Positions 1 to 11,527 of a stretch of DNA of 64,000 nucleotides are shown piece by piece; positions within the stretch are counted from its first letter, which is position 1, and every line of letters starts with the position of its first letter. Origin of the DNA: Marinigracilibium pacificum (GTDB lineage: Bacteria > Bacteroidota > Bacteroidia > Cytophagales > Cyclobacteriaceae); the NCBI RefSeq assembly GCF_012926615.1, contig NZ_JABBNU010000007.1:186001-250000 (forward strand). The letters run 5' to 3'. Both the position numbers and the translations under genes were made by a program. The notes below the pieces were generated by a model. That model was not told where the DNA came from. It saw only the letters and a list, made by a program, of their open reading frames with translations, and made no database searches.

Positions 1-980
1 AATTGAGAAATAGTATATTAAAGGCAGGAGGGGAAATTCATTTTAATACCAGAGTTACCGATTTTATTATCGATAATGAACGAATGCGTGGTGTTGTGAC
101 TGCTTCCGGCAAGTCTTATGAAGGAATTGGTGTAGTACTGGCAACCGGGCATTCGGCAAGGGATATATTTAGCATCCTTAATAATAAGGGCGTTGATATT
201 GAGTTTAAACCATTTGCATTAGGGGTTAGGATAGAGCATGAGCAAACCTTGATTGATAGTATGCAATATAACGCAAAGGACAGAGGTGAATATTTACCTC
301 CGGCTGCATATAGTATAAAAACTCAAGTCGATTTAAAAACAGGGAGGTATGGAGTTTTTAGTTTTTGTATGTGTCCGGGTGGATTTATTGTTCCTTCTGC
401 AACAGCTCCAGGCGAACAAGTTGTTAATGGGATGAGTCCAAGTAGAAGAGATGGCCGATATGCCAACTCTGGAATGGTAGTGACAGTATCAGATCACGAT
501 CTGGATGCTTATAAAGAGTTTGGTGCACTTAAAGGGATGATGTTTCAGGCTGAGGTAGAAAAAAAAGCTTTTGAATCAGGAGGGAATACTCAAAAGGCTC
601 CAGCTCAAAGAATGATAGATTTTGTAAACAAGAAAACTACTGCTTCCCTAAAAGATACATCTTACCAACCTGGATTAGTATCTGCAGATTTACGTGATTA
701 TCTTCCAGAGTTCGTAGCTGAATCGCTGAGGAAGGGATTTTTGAATTTTAAAAGGAAAATGCCATCTTACTTTACCAACAATGCTCAGCTAATTGGAGTT
801 GAAAGTCGTACATCATCTCCAGTTCGTATTCCGAGGGATAAAGAATCTTTGGAGCACGTGAGAATCAGAGCATTTTATCCCTGTGGAGAAGGGGCAGGGT
901 ATGCCGGAGGAATTATGTCTGCGGCTATGGATGGTGAAAGATGTGTAGAAAAATTGATAGAATCATATGGGTCTAAATGA
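1..980 (+). CDS. FAD-dependent dehydrogenase (COG2509-like), 5' end outside the window
   Basis: The reading frame is open from the first base (first full codon at position 3) to TGA at 978-980, giving about 326 residues of what should be a protein of roughly 500. The visible part has a flavoprotein strand VVLATGHSARDIF, a segment CPGGFIVPSA with SPSRRDGRYANSG, and a C-terminal FAD-contacting stretch PCGEGAGYAGGI. This is the pattern of uncharacterised NAD(P)/FAD-dependent dehydrogenases of the COG2509 type. The N-terminal Rossmann glycine motif must lie upstream. The TTG at position 3 is unlikely to be the true start. The stop overlaps the start of the CoA-binding gene by 14 nt, so the two are probably co-transcribed. 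The substrate is unknown. Confidence 0.8.
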   Translation, partial: LRNSILKAGGEIHFNTRVTDFIIDNERMRGVVTASGKSYEGIGVVLATGHSARDIFSILNNKGVDIEFKPFALGVRIEHEQTLIDSMQYNAKDRGEYLPPAAYSIKTQVDLKTGRYGVFSFCMCPGGFIVPSATAPGEQVVNGMSPSRRDGRYANSGMVVTVSDHDLDAYKEFGALKGMMFQAEVEKKAFESGGNTQKAPAQRMIDFVNKKTTASLKDTSYQPGLVSADLRDYLPEFVAESLRKGFLNFKRKMPSYFTNNAQLIGVESRTSSPVRIPRDKESLEHVRIRAFYPCGEGAGYAGGIMSAAMDGERCVEKLIESYGSK

Positions 981-1344
981 TAAGAAAACTGTAATCATAG
1001 GAGCTACTCCAAATCCGGCAAGGTTTGCCTTCAAAGCAGCCGATATGTTTGCTTCCTATGATGTGCCATTTGTTCCGGTAGGAATAAAAAAAGGTGAAGT
1101 ATTTGGAGAAGAGATTCAAGATATAAAAGAAAAACCATCTGTTGAGGAAGTTCATACGGTTACCATGTATATAGGACCAAGGCATCAGGACGAATGGATG
1201 GATTATATAATTTCACTAAAGCCAAAGAGGATAATATTTAATCCGGGAACTGAAAATTTTGAGTTCTATAAAAAGGCGGAACAGGCTGGTATAGAGACGA
1301 TTGAAGCATGTACACTGGTGATGCTGTCCACAGGGCAATTTTGA
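967..1344 (+). CDS. CoA-binding domain protein (YccU-type)
   Basis: A 125-residue single-domain protein made of a Rossmann-like CoA_binding_2 fold: it opens with KKTVIIGATPNPARFAFKAA, the glycine-containing first strand and helix, and later has the family segments PVGIKKGEVFG and IIFNPGTENFEF. Proteins of this family bind CoA or acyl-CoA and resemble the CoA-binding half of succinyl-CoA synthetase alpha, but their cellular role is not settled. Its ATG lies inside the 3' end of the flavoprotein gene (14-nt overlap), which indicates translational coupling. The length is typical for the family. No signal peptide is present, so it should be cytoplasmic. Confidence 0.8.
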   Translation: MGLNDKKTVIIGATPNPARFAFKAADMFASYDVPFVPVGIKKGEVFGEEIQDIKEKPSVEEVHTVTMYIGPRHQDEWMDYIISLKPKRIIFNPGTENFEFYKKAEQAGIETIEACTLVMLSTGQF

Positions 1345-1411
1345 TTGATTGATAGATTTATTATTTTTGAAAATAACACGTTAATAAATCTGTTTTTAGC
1401 ACTTTATTGCG

Positions 1412-1419
1412 TATTTTTG
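1412..1419 (+). promoter_or_regulatory. candidate Bacteroidota -7 box upstream of gyrB
   Basis: TATTTTTG matches the Bacteroidota primary-sigma -7 consensus TAnnTTTG and lies 32 nt before the gyrB start. I see no clear TTG -33 element at the right distance, so the match may be fortuitous in such AT-rich DNA. Confidence 0.3.
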
Positions 1420-1432
1420 AATGTTTGTATAA

Positions 1433-3397
<1,965 letters not shown>

Positions 3398-3431
3398 TCT
3401 ATATGAAAATAAAACTTTAATTATGTAATTT

Positions 3432-3461
3432 AAAAGCCCCATATGCATGGGGCTTTTTTTT
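3432..3461 (+). terminator. rho-independent terminator after gyrB
   Basis: A perfect 11-bp stem (aaaagccccat / atggggctttt) around a 4-nt loop, followed by a T run. It ends 35 to 64 nt after the gyrB stop and 20 nt before ppk. Confidence 0.9.
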
Positions 3462-3481
3462 AACCTTAACCCGATTATCCA

Positions 3482-5629
3482 ATGGCAACGATTCATTCTA
3501 AGAAGATTGAAGAGTTAATTCAGGAATCCAAATATATCAGCAGGGATTTAAGCTGGCTGCAGTTTAATTATCGTGTACTTGACCAGGCAAGGAAAACAAA
3601 CAGGACACTAATTGACAGGCTTAAGTTTTTAGCGATTACCAGTTCCAACCTAGATGAATTTTTTATGATCAGGGTGGGTAGTTTATATAATTATATAGAC
3701 TTTGGAAAAGAGCGAATTGACTACTCGGGACTAAGTGAATACACATTTAGAGATAAACTGTTTGACGAGTCTCATAAGTTCTTTAATCTGCAAATGAGTA
3801 CTTATTGTAAGGAACTCACTCCTTTATTTAAAGATTATGGGTTAAGAATTGTCAAGTTTAGTGGTTTGCATAAGCGGGAAAAGGAAAAGGTTTCCAATTA
3901 TTTCAAAGATACCGTATTTCCTATGCTTACTCCAATGACCTATGATGGAATGCACTCTTTTCCTATTCTTATGAATAAGGTGCTCGTTTTTGGAGTAGTT
4001 ACCCAAAGTAGCGGTAATGGTATCCAGATGAGTAAAAAGAATACCGCAAGGAGCAAAATTTCTTTTATCCAGATTCCAAATAATTTGCCGCGATTTTTTG
4101 AAATCAGAAGGGAAAGAGAAGTTGTATTTATTCCAATTGAAGAAATAGTTCGTGAACATATAAGCTGGTTGTTCAGAAACGTAGAAATTATCTCCGCTGA
4201 TTTATTCAGGTTGACACGTAACGGTGATTTTACCTTGGAAGAAAGTGATGATATCGAAACTAACTTTCTGGATGAATTAAAAAGCAAACTTAAAACCAGA
4301 CAGACGGGACGGGTCGTTAGAATCGAGGTTGAATCAAAATATAATAAAAACCTTCTGCGCTTTCTTAAGAAGCGATGGAACCTTGAAGATTTTAATATTT
4401 TTAAGGCTCCTGTTGGTGGCTTAATTGACTTTACCAGCTTTTGGCAGTTAATCAAACATACTGAGTTTAAGCATTTGTTGCCTAAGTCTCCGGAACCAAG
4501 AGATCCGATTAATTATAATGCCAGAAATAACGAGGACCTGATGGAGGTTCTTAAGGAAAAAGATATTCTTCTTCACCATCCATATAATAGCATTAGTCCG
4601 CTAATTGAATTATTGGAGAAATCTGCGGAGGATCCTCAGGTTCTTTCGATAAAAATGACCATCTACAGACTTGCGAAAGATAGCCGGATTGTAGCAGCAT
4701 TGTTGAAAGCTGCAGAAAATGGAAAGAACGTTGCAGTATTGTTTGAAGTGAAAGCAAGATTTGATGAAGAAAATAACATCAAACAGGCAAACACTTTGAG
4801 AAAGGCTGGTTGTTATGTGATTTATGGCTTGAGTGCTGTAAAAACACATACAAAGCTTCTAAATATTGTTCGTCAGGAGGGTAAAAAGGTTACATCTTAT
4901 GTACACCTTGCTAGCGGGAACTACAATGAAGATACTGCTACATTATATACCGATATAGGAATGTTGACTACCCGTTCTGAATACGCTCATGATGTGTCAG
5001 AATTCTTTAATGTTATTACAGGACATTCAATACCAGGAGGGTATGAAACTCTACTAACTGCACCTCGAGATATGAGACATCAGTTGATAGAACTTATACG
5101 TATAGAGGCAAAAAATGCCAAGGAAGGTAAAGAATCAGGTATTGTTGTCAAGATTAACTCCCTTCAGGATGATATAATTATAGATGAACTTTATGAGGCA
5201 TCAAAAGCTGGAGTGCCAATCAGGTTGATTGTTAGAGGGATGTGCTGTTTGAAGCCGGGAGTTGAAGGTCTTTCCGAGAATATTAAGGTAATATCAATTG
5301 TTGGAGATTATCTTGAACATTCTCGAATTTATTATTTCCATAATCAAGGTGACCAGAAGCTTTACGGTGGAAGTGCTGATATTATGGTTAGGTCTCTTGA
5401 TAGAAGATTGGAGTCACTATTTTTAATAAAAGATCCATTAATTAAGAAATATCTTATAAATGTCCTTTATTATAATCTTCTGGATAATGTAAATTCATAT
5501 AAGATGAACAGTGATGGTTCTTATGATATGAAAAATGCTGCTCCTGAAGAAGAAAAGATTAATGTACACGAAGCATTTTATCATCTTACTGAAGATAAAC
5601 TTGAAGATATAGACCTGTTAAGTATATAA
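3482..5629 (+). CDS. ppk1: polyphosphate kinase 1
   Basis: PPK1 reversibly transfers the ATP gamma-phosphate onto inorganic polyphosphate. The protein has 715 residues, the usual family length. The N domain opens with RDLSWLQFNYRVLDQA and SSNLDEFFMIRVG. The catalytic half has HHPYNSISPLIELL, the autophosphorylated histidine in VKTHTK at residue 456, and the second active-site histidine in LEHSRIYYF at residue 613. Also present are LASGNYNEDTATLYTDIG and a C-terminal GGSADIMVRSLDRRLE. It starts at ATG right after the gyrB terminator and its stop overlaps the ATG of the Ppx/GppA gene (TAATG). This places polyphosphate synthesis and degradation in one translationally coupled pair. Confidence 0.96.
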   Translation: MATIHSKKIEELIQESKYISRDLSWLQFNYRVLDQARKTNRTLIDRLKFLAITSSNLDEFFMIRVGSLYNYIDFGKERIDYSGLSEYTFRDKLFDESHKFFNLQMSTYCKELTPLFKDYGLRIVKFSGLHKREKEKVSNYFKDTVFPMLTPMTYDGMHSFPILMNKVLVFGVVTQSSGNGIQMSKKNTARSKISFIQIPNNLPRFFEIRREREVVFIPIEEIVREHISWLFRNVEIISADLFRLTRNGDFTLEESDDIETNFLDELKSKLKTRQTGRVVRIEVESKYNKNLLRFLKKRWNLEDFNIFKAPVGGLIDFTSFWQLIKHTEFKHLLPKSPEPRDPINYNARNNEDLMEVLKEKDILLHHPYNSISPLIELLEKSAEDPQVLSIKMTIYRLAKDSRIVAALLKAAENGKNVAVLFEVKARFDEENNIKQANTLRKAGCYVIYGLSAVKTHTKLLNIVRQEGKKVTSYVHLASGNYNEDTATLYTDIGMLTTRSEYAHDVSEFFNVITGHSIPGGYETLLTAPRDMRHQLIELIRIEAKNAKEGKESGIVVKINSLQDDIIIDELYEASKAGVPIRLIVRGMCCLKPGVEGLSENIKVISIVGDYLEHSRIYYFHNQGDQKLYGGSADIMVRSLDRRLESLFLIKDPLIKKYLINVLYYNLLDNVNSYKMNSDGSYDMKNAAPEEEKINVHEAFYHLTEDKLEDIDLLSI

Positions 5630-6534
5630 TGAAATTAGCTGTAGTAGATATTGGTTCGAATGCAATTAGGTTTCAGGTGAATACCGCACAGGTATTCAGG
5701 GAGGAAGTCTATAGTAAGAAATTAGAATATGTCAGGTTCCCATTACGTCTGGGTAAGGATGTGTTCAAATACGGCAGGATCAAAAAGAAGCGTGTCGAGA
5801 AATTCATAGAGTTAATGAATGTCTACAAAAGCTTGATGGATTTGTATGAGGTTGATGACTACTTGATATGTGCCACATCAGCAATGCGAGAAGCAGATAA
5901 CGGTCCTGAAATTGCTACAAAAGTTAAAGAGTCTTGCGGATTGAAAATCAGGATTATTGATGGTGACGAAGAAGCTTCAATGATAAATAATGCATTGAAG
6001 CAGTACCTCAATGAAAATATTGTTATACACGTTGATGTTGGTGGAGGTAGTACTGAATTAAATATCTATAGGAACCGGAAAAAACTGATCGCACATTCTT
6101 TTAAACTAGGATCGGTCAGAAGTCTTGGGCATTTTGAAAGTCCTAAAGTATGGGAAAAGATTCATCAATGGATAGGTGACCAACTGGAAAAATATAATAA
6201 AAAAGGATTACCTGTTTCGGCAATTGGTACCGGTGGAAATATCAGTAAAATAATGGATCTTTCAGAAAATGGCTCGAAAGGAGAGGTTACTATTGATCAA
6301 ATAAAAGAAGTTAAATCCCGGCTTTCGGAAATGTCATATGAAGAAAGAGTCTACTTGTTAAACCTGAATGAAGACCGGGCCGATGTGATTTTACCTGCAG
6401 CAGATATTTATCTTGCTGCTATGGAATGGGCCGGCGCTGATACTATGATAGTACCGACAGTTGGGCTTAAAGATGGAATGATTCAAAAATTAATTGATAG
6501 ACATTTCGACCAAAAACCTGCATTAAAAGTTTAA
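5629..6534 (+). CDS. ppx: exopolyphosphatase / pppGpp phosphohydrolase family protein
   Basis: A Ppx/GppA-type phosphatase of the ASKHA ATPase fold, 301 residues. It has the phosphate-1 motif VDIGSNAIRFQV at the N-terminus, the ATSAMREADN segment, the phosphate-2 motif VDVGGGSTEL, and the adenosine-like motif IGTGGNISKIM. It has only the two catalytic subdomains and lacks the C-terminal HD-like extension of E. coli Ppx. Members hydrolyse the ends of polyphosphate, pppGpp, or both. Being next to ppk1 with a 1-nt overlap makes polyphosphate the likely substrate. The start is the ATG in TAATG. Confidence 0.88.
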   Translation: MKLAVVDIGSNAIRFQVNTAQVFREEVYSKKLEYVRFPLRLGKDVFKYGRIKKKRVEKFIELMNVYKSLMDLYEVDDYLICATSAMREADNGPEIATKVKESCGLKIRIIDGDEEASMINNALKQYLNENIVIHVDVGGGSTELNIYRNRKKLIAHSFKLGSVRSLGHFESPKVWEKIHQWIGDQLEKYNKKGLPVSAIGTGGNISKIMDLSENGSKGEVTIDQIKEVKSRLSEMSYEERVYLLNLNEDRADVILPAADIYLAAMEWAGADTMIVPTVGLKDGMIQKLIDRHFDQKPALKV

Positions 6535-6628
6535 AACACACTTCCTGATTTTAATATTCGAGTTGATTGGTTAATAATTTCCTAAAAATTTTATTATTTC
6601 ATTATCATTCGTTTATTTTGTATTCGCT

Positions 6629-6757
6629 TATCAAGAAAGACTGAGGGATTGGGCCCTTTGACGTCTTAGCAACCTTGGTTAAACTTGGTGCTAACTCCCA
6701 TCCTGGTAATTCCAGGAAAAGATAAGTTTCAAGCCTACCTGAAACTCTTTCTTGATA
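6629..6757 (+). promoter_or_regulatory. SAM-I (S-box) riboswitch upstream of metH
   Basis: The closing P1 helix is a perfect 11-bp pairing of 6629-6639 (tatcaagaaag) with 6747-6757 (ctttcttgata). Inside it are the conserved S-box core elements gagggattgggccc, gacgtc and ttagcaacc, then ggtgctaactccca. The P4 hairpin is a perfect 7-bp stem (6725-6731 with 6740-6746). The aptamer lies 26 nt before the GTG start of the first metH gene. S-box RNAs bind S-adenosylmethionine and normally switch methionine genes off. No U-rich terminator hairpin lies between aptamer and start codon, so the mode of control is unclear and may act at translation. Confidence 0.93.
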
Positions 6758-6783
6758 TCGTAGAATTTTTAAAATAAGAGAGA

Positions 6784-7791
6784 GTGGATATTAAATCAGC
6801 CTTAGAAAAAAGAATTTTAGTTCTGGATGGTGCCATGGGTACTATGATCCAGCAGTATAAACTGGAAGAGGAGGACTTCAGGTCTGATCGGTTTAAAAAT
6901 CATGAATCGCCTTTGAAGGGGAATAATGATTTACTCAGCATAACGCGCCCGGATATTATTGAAGTAATTCATAAGGAGTATCTGGCAGCTGGAGCGGATA
7001 TCATCGAAACCAATACTTTCAGCAGTACCTCAATAGCTCAGGAAGATTATAATTTGCAACACCTGGCTTATGAATTAAATTATGAATCAGCCAGGATAGC
7101 AAAAAAGGCTGCTGATGAATACACTTCTATTGATCCTGAAAAACCAAGATGGGTAGCCGGGTCAATTGGTCCTACTAATAAAACTGCAAGTCTTTCGCCT
7201 GATGTAAATGATCCCGGCTTTAGGGCAATAACCTTTGATGCTTTGGTTGAAGCTTATAAAGAGCAAATATCAGGTTTGATTGATGGTGGAGCAGACTTGT
7301 TATTAATAGAAACTGTTTTTGATACATTAAATGCCAAGGCTGCACTTTTTGCTACTCAGGATTATTTTGAGGATGGAGGTAAGAAAGTTCCGGTTATGAT
7401 TTCAGGTACAATCACTGATGCTTCCGGAAGAACACTTAGCGGACAAACTACTGAAGCTTTTTTGATTTCGGTTTCACATGTTGATCTATTATCCATAGGG
7501 TTAAATTGTGCTTTGGGCGCAAAGCAACTTCGACCTTACTTACAGGTACTTAGCCGCAAATCACCGTTTGCAACCAGTGCACACCCAAATGCAGGATTAC
7601 CAAATGAATTTGGAGAGTATGACCAGACTCCAGACTCGATGAGAGCAGAAGTTGAAGAATTTCTAAAAGAAGGTTTATTGAATATTATCGGAGGTTGTTG
7701 CGGGACAACTCCTGAACATATAAAGCAATTAGCAGATCTGGCTTCAAGATATCAGCCTAGAACGCAAGTTGAAGAAAATATTGAAAATTGA
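6784..7791 (+). CDS. metH: methionine synthase, homocysteine-binding half (split MetH)
   Basis: A 335-residue homocysteine S-methyltransferase domain equal to the first module of cobalamin-dependent MetH. It shows [12 protein letters not shown] at the N-terminus, [31 protein letters not shown], and the zinc ligands Cys242 in LNCALG and Cys305/Cys306 in GGCCGTTP. In most bacteria this module is fused to the folate and B12 modules. Here it is a separate gene whose stop overlaps the next ATG (TGATG). The start is GTG at 6784 and no better in-frame start is visible after the riboswitch. Expression should fall when SAM is plentiful. The split arrangement is common in Bacteroidota. Confidence 0.92.
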   Translation: MDIKSALEKRILVLDGAMGTMIQQYKLEEEDFRSDRFKNHESPLKGNNDLLSITRPDIIEVIHKEYLAAGADIIETNTFSSTSIAQEDYNLQHLAYELNYESARIAKKAADEYTSIDPEKPRWVAGSIGPTNKTASLSPDVNDPGFRAITFDALVEAYKEQISGLIDGGADLLLIETVFDTLNAKAALFATQDYFEDGGKKVPVMISGTITDASGRTLSGQTTEAFLISVSHVDLLSIGLNCALGAKQLRPYLQVLSRKSPFATSAHPNAGLPNEFGEYDQTPDSMRAEVEEFLKEGLLNIIGGCCGTTPEHIKQLADLASRYQPRTQVEENIEN

Positions 7792-10499
7792 TGAGTAAGA
7801 AGGATATAAAAATTGAACCATTAAGATTAAGTGGATTAGAACCTTTATACGTTACACCTACCGCTAACTTCATAAATATAGGTGAGCGTACTAATGTAAC
7901 AGGATCTAGAAAATTCCTTCGTTTAATTAAGGAAGAGAAGTTTGAGGAGGCACTTGAAGTAGCTCTCGATCAGGTAAGAGGTGGTGCTCAGATCATTGAT
8001 GTTAATATGGATGAAGCCATGATCGACGGAAAGGAAGCTATGGTAAAGTTTCTCCATATGATGGCTTCTGAACCTGAGGTTGCCCGAATTCCGGTAATGA
8101 TTGACTCATCCAAATGGGAAATAATTGAGGCCGGATTAAAGTGTATTCAGGGAAAAGGGATCGTTAACTCAATTTCATTAAAGGAAGGCGAGGAAATATT
8201 CTTGGAGCAAGCGAGGCTAATTAAAAAATATGGAGCTGCAGTGGTGGTTATGGCTTTTGATGAGTCAGGGCAAGCAGATAATTATCATCGTAGAATAGAG
8301 ATCTGTGAAAGATCATATAAGCTATTAACTGAAGTTGCTGAATTTCCGGCTCAGGATATAATCTTTGATCCAAATATTTTTCCTGTAGCAACCGGAATGG
8401 ATGAGCATAGAAGAAATGCAATAGACTTTTTCGAAGCAACATCATGGATCAAACAACATCTTCCAGGTGCCAGGGTAAGTGGAGGAGTGAGTAATGTATC
8501 ATTTAGTTTCAGAGGGAATAATCCTGTAAGGGAGGCTATGCATGCTGCGTTTCTTTATCATGCCATAAAACATGGAATGGATATGGGTATTGTCAATCCA
8601 ACCATGCTTGAAGTTTATGATGAAATACCGGATGAACTTCTTGAAAGAGTCGAAGATGTATTGCTAGACAGACGCGATGATGCCACTGAAAGACTTCTTG
8701 AGTATGCAGATACGGTAAAGGATGATCAAAAAGGTGAAAAACAAGCAGAAGAATGGCGTTCTGAAAGTGTAGAAAAGAGACTTTCTCATGCTTTGGTAAA
8801 GGGAATTCTTGATCACATAGAAGAAGATGCAGAAGAAGCTTACCAGAAACTTGGTCGACCACTTGAAGTGATTGAAGGTCCTTTAATGGATGGGATGAAT
8901 ATAGTTGGAGACCTGTTTGGCGAGGGAAAAATGTTTCTTCCTCAGGTAGTTAAGAGTGCCAGGGTAATGAAAAAGGCTGTTGCTTATTTGACTCCATACC
9001 TTGAAGCTGAAAAGAAAGCAAACCCTAATCAAAAGGCTAAGGCTAAGATTTTATTAGCTACTGTTAAAGGGGATGTTCATGACATCGGTAAAAATATTGT
9101 AGGAGTTGTACTAGCCTGCAATAATTTTGATGTAATTGATCTTGGAGTGATGGTGCCGGCTGAAAAGATTATTCAGACAGCAATTGATGAAAAAGTTGAT
9201 GCTATCGGACTTAGTGGATTGATAACTCCATCACTGGATGAGATGGTTTATATGGCTAAGGAAATGGAACGTGTTGGCCTGGAAATCCCATTGTTAATCG
9301 GTGGAGCAACAACTTCACGAATTCACACTGCTGTAAAAATTGATCCACATTACTCTGGGGTAGTTACTCATGTGCTTGATGCCAGTAGGTGTGTATCAGT
9401 TTGTAGTGAAGCATTATCTGATAGTAAAAAAGATGATTTTAAGGCTCGTGTAAAGTCAGAATATGAACAAGCCAGACATGATCATGCAAATAGGAAGCAG
9501 GAAAAAAAATATATAAGCTATGAAAAGGCTGTTTTAAATGCCGTTAGACAAGACTGGGAAGCTTATAAACCTCCTGTACCTTCAAAAACTGGCACTTTTG
9601 TATTTAATAATCTGGATCTGGAGGAATTGGTTCCATTTATTGACTGGACTCCATTTTTCTCTGCATGGATGTTGAAAGGTAAATTTCCACAGATATTAAA
9701 TGATAAAGTAGTAGGAGTGGAGGCATCAAAATTATATTCAGATGCTCAAAATATGCTTGCAGATATAATCGAGAATAAAAGTTTGCGAGCTCATGGAGTT
9801 GTTGGTATTTATCCAGCCAGCAGGGTAGCTCCTGATACCGTTCAGGTATTTGACGAGAAAGGAAACGCATATTTTAGGTTTGAATTTTTAAGACAGCAGG
9901 GTCAAAAAGGATCAGGCTTGCCAAATCTTTCATTGGCTGATTTTATTGCTCCCGAAGATAATGGAGTTGATCATATTGGTGCTTTTGCAGTTACCGCAGG
10001 AGAAGGAATTGAAGAAATTCTAGAACAATATGAGCTGGATGATTACAAACAAATTATGGTTAAAGCATTAGCTGACAGGTTAGCTGAAGCTTTTGCCGAA
10101 TATCTTCATGAAAAAGTCAGAAAGGAAATTTGGGGATATGCTCCTGATGAACATTTTGAAAATGAAGACTTAATAAAAGAAAAATATCAGGGAATCAGAC
10201 CTGCACCAGGTTATCCAGCTTGTCCGGAACATACAGAGAAGCTTAAGATTTTTGACTGGCTTAAGGTGACTGAGAACACCGGGATTTTTTTAACTGAAAG
10301 TATGGCTATGTATCCTACTGCCGCTGTTTCAGGATATTATTTTAGTAATCCGGAATCACGATATTTTGGTTTGGGTAAAATTAGCCGGGATCAGGTTGAA
10401 GACTATGCCAGAAGGAAAGGATGGAGTATAGAAACAGCTGAAAAATGGTTGGCTCCAAACCTTAATTATGATCCTGAAAAAATTGTTGTTGAAAATTGA
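7791..10499 (+). CDS. metH: methionine synthase, folate/cobalamin/activation half (split MetH)
   Basis: A 902-residue protein holding the remaining MetH modules. Residues about 15-280 are the pterin-binding domain ([35 protein letters not shown]). Residues about 330-560 are the cap and Rossmann cobalamin domains with [11 protein letters not shown], where His430 is the lower cobalt ligand. The C-terminal part is the SAM-dependent reactivation domain ([17 protein letters not shown]). It transfers the methyl group from 5-methyl-tetrahydrofolate through cobalamin to homocysteine bound on the partner. The ATG at 7791 shares one base with the stop of the first half, which should give matched amounts of the two halves. 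An in-frame TTG one codon earlier is less likely. Confidence 0.94.
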   Translation: MSKKDIKIEPLRLSGLEPLYVTPTANFINIGERTNVTGSRKFLRLIKEEKFEEALEVALDQVRGGAQIIDVNMDEAMIDGKEAMVKFLHMMASEPEVARIPVMIDSSKWEIIEAGLKCIQGKGIVNSISLKEGEEIFLEQARLIKKYGAAVVVMAFDESGQADNYHRRIEICERSYKLLTEVAEFPAQDIIFDPNIFPVATGMDEHRRNAIDFFEATSWIKQHLPGARVSGGVSNVSFSFRGNNPVREAMHAAFLYHAIKHGMDMGIVNPTMLEVYDEIPDELLERVEDVLLDRRDDATERLLEYADTVKDDQKGEKQAEEWRSESVEKRLSHALVKGILDHIEEDAEEAYQKLGRPLEVIEGPLMDGMNIVGDLFGEGKMFLPQVVKSARVMKKAVAYLTPYLEAEKKANPNQKAKAKILLATVKGDVHDIGKNIVGVVLACNNFDVIDLGVMVPAEKIIQTAIDEKVDAIGLSGLITPSLDEMVYMAKEMERVGLEIPLLIGGATTSRIHTAVKIDPHYSGVVTHVLDASRCVSVCSEALSDSKKDDFKARVKSEYEQARHDHANRKQEKKYISYEKAVLNAVRQDWEAYKPPVPSKTGTFVFNNLDLEELVPFIDWTPFFSAWMLKGKFPQILNDKVVGVEASKLYSDAQNMLADIIENKSLRAHGVVGIYPASRVAPDTVQVFDEKGNAYFRFEFLRQQGQKGSGLPNLSLADFIAPEDNGVDHIGAFAVTAGEGIEEILEQYELDDYKQIMVKALADRLAEAFAEYLHEKVRKEIWGYAPDEHFENEDLIKEKYQGIRPAPGYPACPEHTEKLKIFDWLKVTENTGIFLTESMAMYPTAAVSGYYFSNPESRYFGLGKISRDQVEDYARRKGWSIETAEKWLAPNLNYDPEKIVVEN

Positions 10500-10524
10500 T
10501 CAAAGACCTTTTTAATCATAAAAT

Positions 10525-11478
10525 ATGAAAGTTACAGAGCATTTTGCTAAAGCTAATAAAACACTTTTTTCTTTTGAGATACTTCCTCCTTTAAAAGGAG
10601 AAAATATCCAGAAACTATATGATCACCTTGATCCATTAATGGAGTTTAATCCTCCGTTTATTGATGTTACTTATCATAGGGAAGAATTCACTTATAAAAA
10701 GAGAGAAAACGGACTGCTTGAAAGGCAAGTTATAAGAAAGCGTCCCGGGACAGTTGGTATTTGTGCTGCTATTAAAAATAAATATAACGTTGACACTGTA
10801 CCTCACCTTATATGTGGAGGCTTTACTAAGGAGGAAACAGAAAATGCTTTGATTGACCTACACTTTTTAGGGATCAATAATGTATTAGTTTTAAGAGGTG
10901 ATGCAATGTCAAGTGAAGCAAGGTTTGTTGCTGAAGAAAATGGACATAATTATGCTTCAGAATTACTTGAGCAGGTGAGTAATATGAATGCAGGTAAGTA
11001 TCTTGATGATGAATTAACCAATGCAGAACACACAGATTTTTGTATTGGAGTGGCAGGATATCCGGAGAAGCATTTTGAGGCGCCAAATATTGCAAACGAT
11101 TTGAAATACCTTAAACTAAAAGTTGATATGGGTGCACAATACATTGTTACCCAAATGTTTTTTGATAATGAGAAGTTTTTCTCCTTTGTAAAGAAATGTC
11201 GTGAAATCGGTATCAATGTTCCTATTATTCCGGGTTTAAAGCCAATTACTACCCTAAATCATCTAAGCTCATTGCCTAGACATTTTTATATTGATCTTCC
11301 TGATGACCTGGTGAATGCAGTTGAAAAATGTAAAACCAATGCAGAAGTTAGGGAGGTAGGAGTAGAGTGGGCTATACATCAGTCAAAAGAATTGATTGAT
11401 TTTGGAGTGCCAAGTTTGCATTTTTATAGTATGGGTAAAGCTGAACCGGTAAGAAGGATTGCTTCGGCTTTATTTTAA
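10525..11478 (+). CDS. metF: 5,10-methylenetetrahydrofolate reductase
   Basis: Makes the 5-methyl-tetrahydrofolate used by methionine synthase, with FAD as cofactor. The 317-residue TIM barrel has FSFEILPPLKGEN (catalytic Glu region), the substrate segment VTYHREEF, PHLICGGFTKEET, the FAD-binding LVLRGDA, and YIVTQMFFDNEKF. It follows metH by 25 nt in the same direction, so it is probably under control of the same SAM riboswitch. The insert between VTYHREEF and the PHLICGG segment is typical of Bacteroidota MetF. Start at ATG. Confidence 0.94.
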   Translation: MKVTEHFAKANKTLFSFEILPPLKGENIQKLYDHLDPLMEFNPPFIDVTYHREEFTYKKRENGLLERQVIRKRPGTVGICAAIKNKYNVDTVPHLICGGFTKEETENALIDLHFLGINNVLVLRGDAMSSEARFVAEENGHNYASELLEQVSNMNAGKYLDDELTNAEHTDFCIGVAGYPEKHFEAPNIANDLKYLKLKVDMGAQYIVTQMFFDNEKFFSFVKKCREIGINVPIIPGLKPITTLNHLSSLPRHFYIDLPDDLVNAVEKCKTNAEVREVGVEWAIHQSKELIDFGVPSLHFYSMGKAEPVRRIASALF

Positions 11479-11527
11479 ACCTATATGTTGCTGGTTGTCC
11501 TTTCATGAACTATTTTAGAAAGAAAAA

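Noticed and set aside
3940-4455. 171-codon minus-strand open frame opposite ppk1
   Set aside because: It lies fully inside a well-supported gene and its translation has no family motifs; it is a by-product of codon use on the coding strand.
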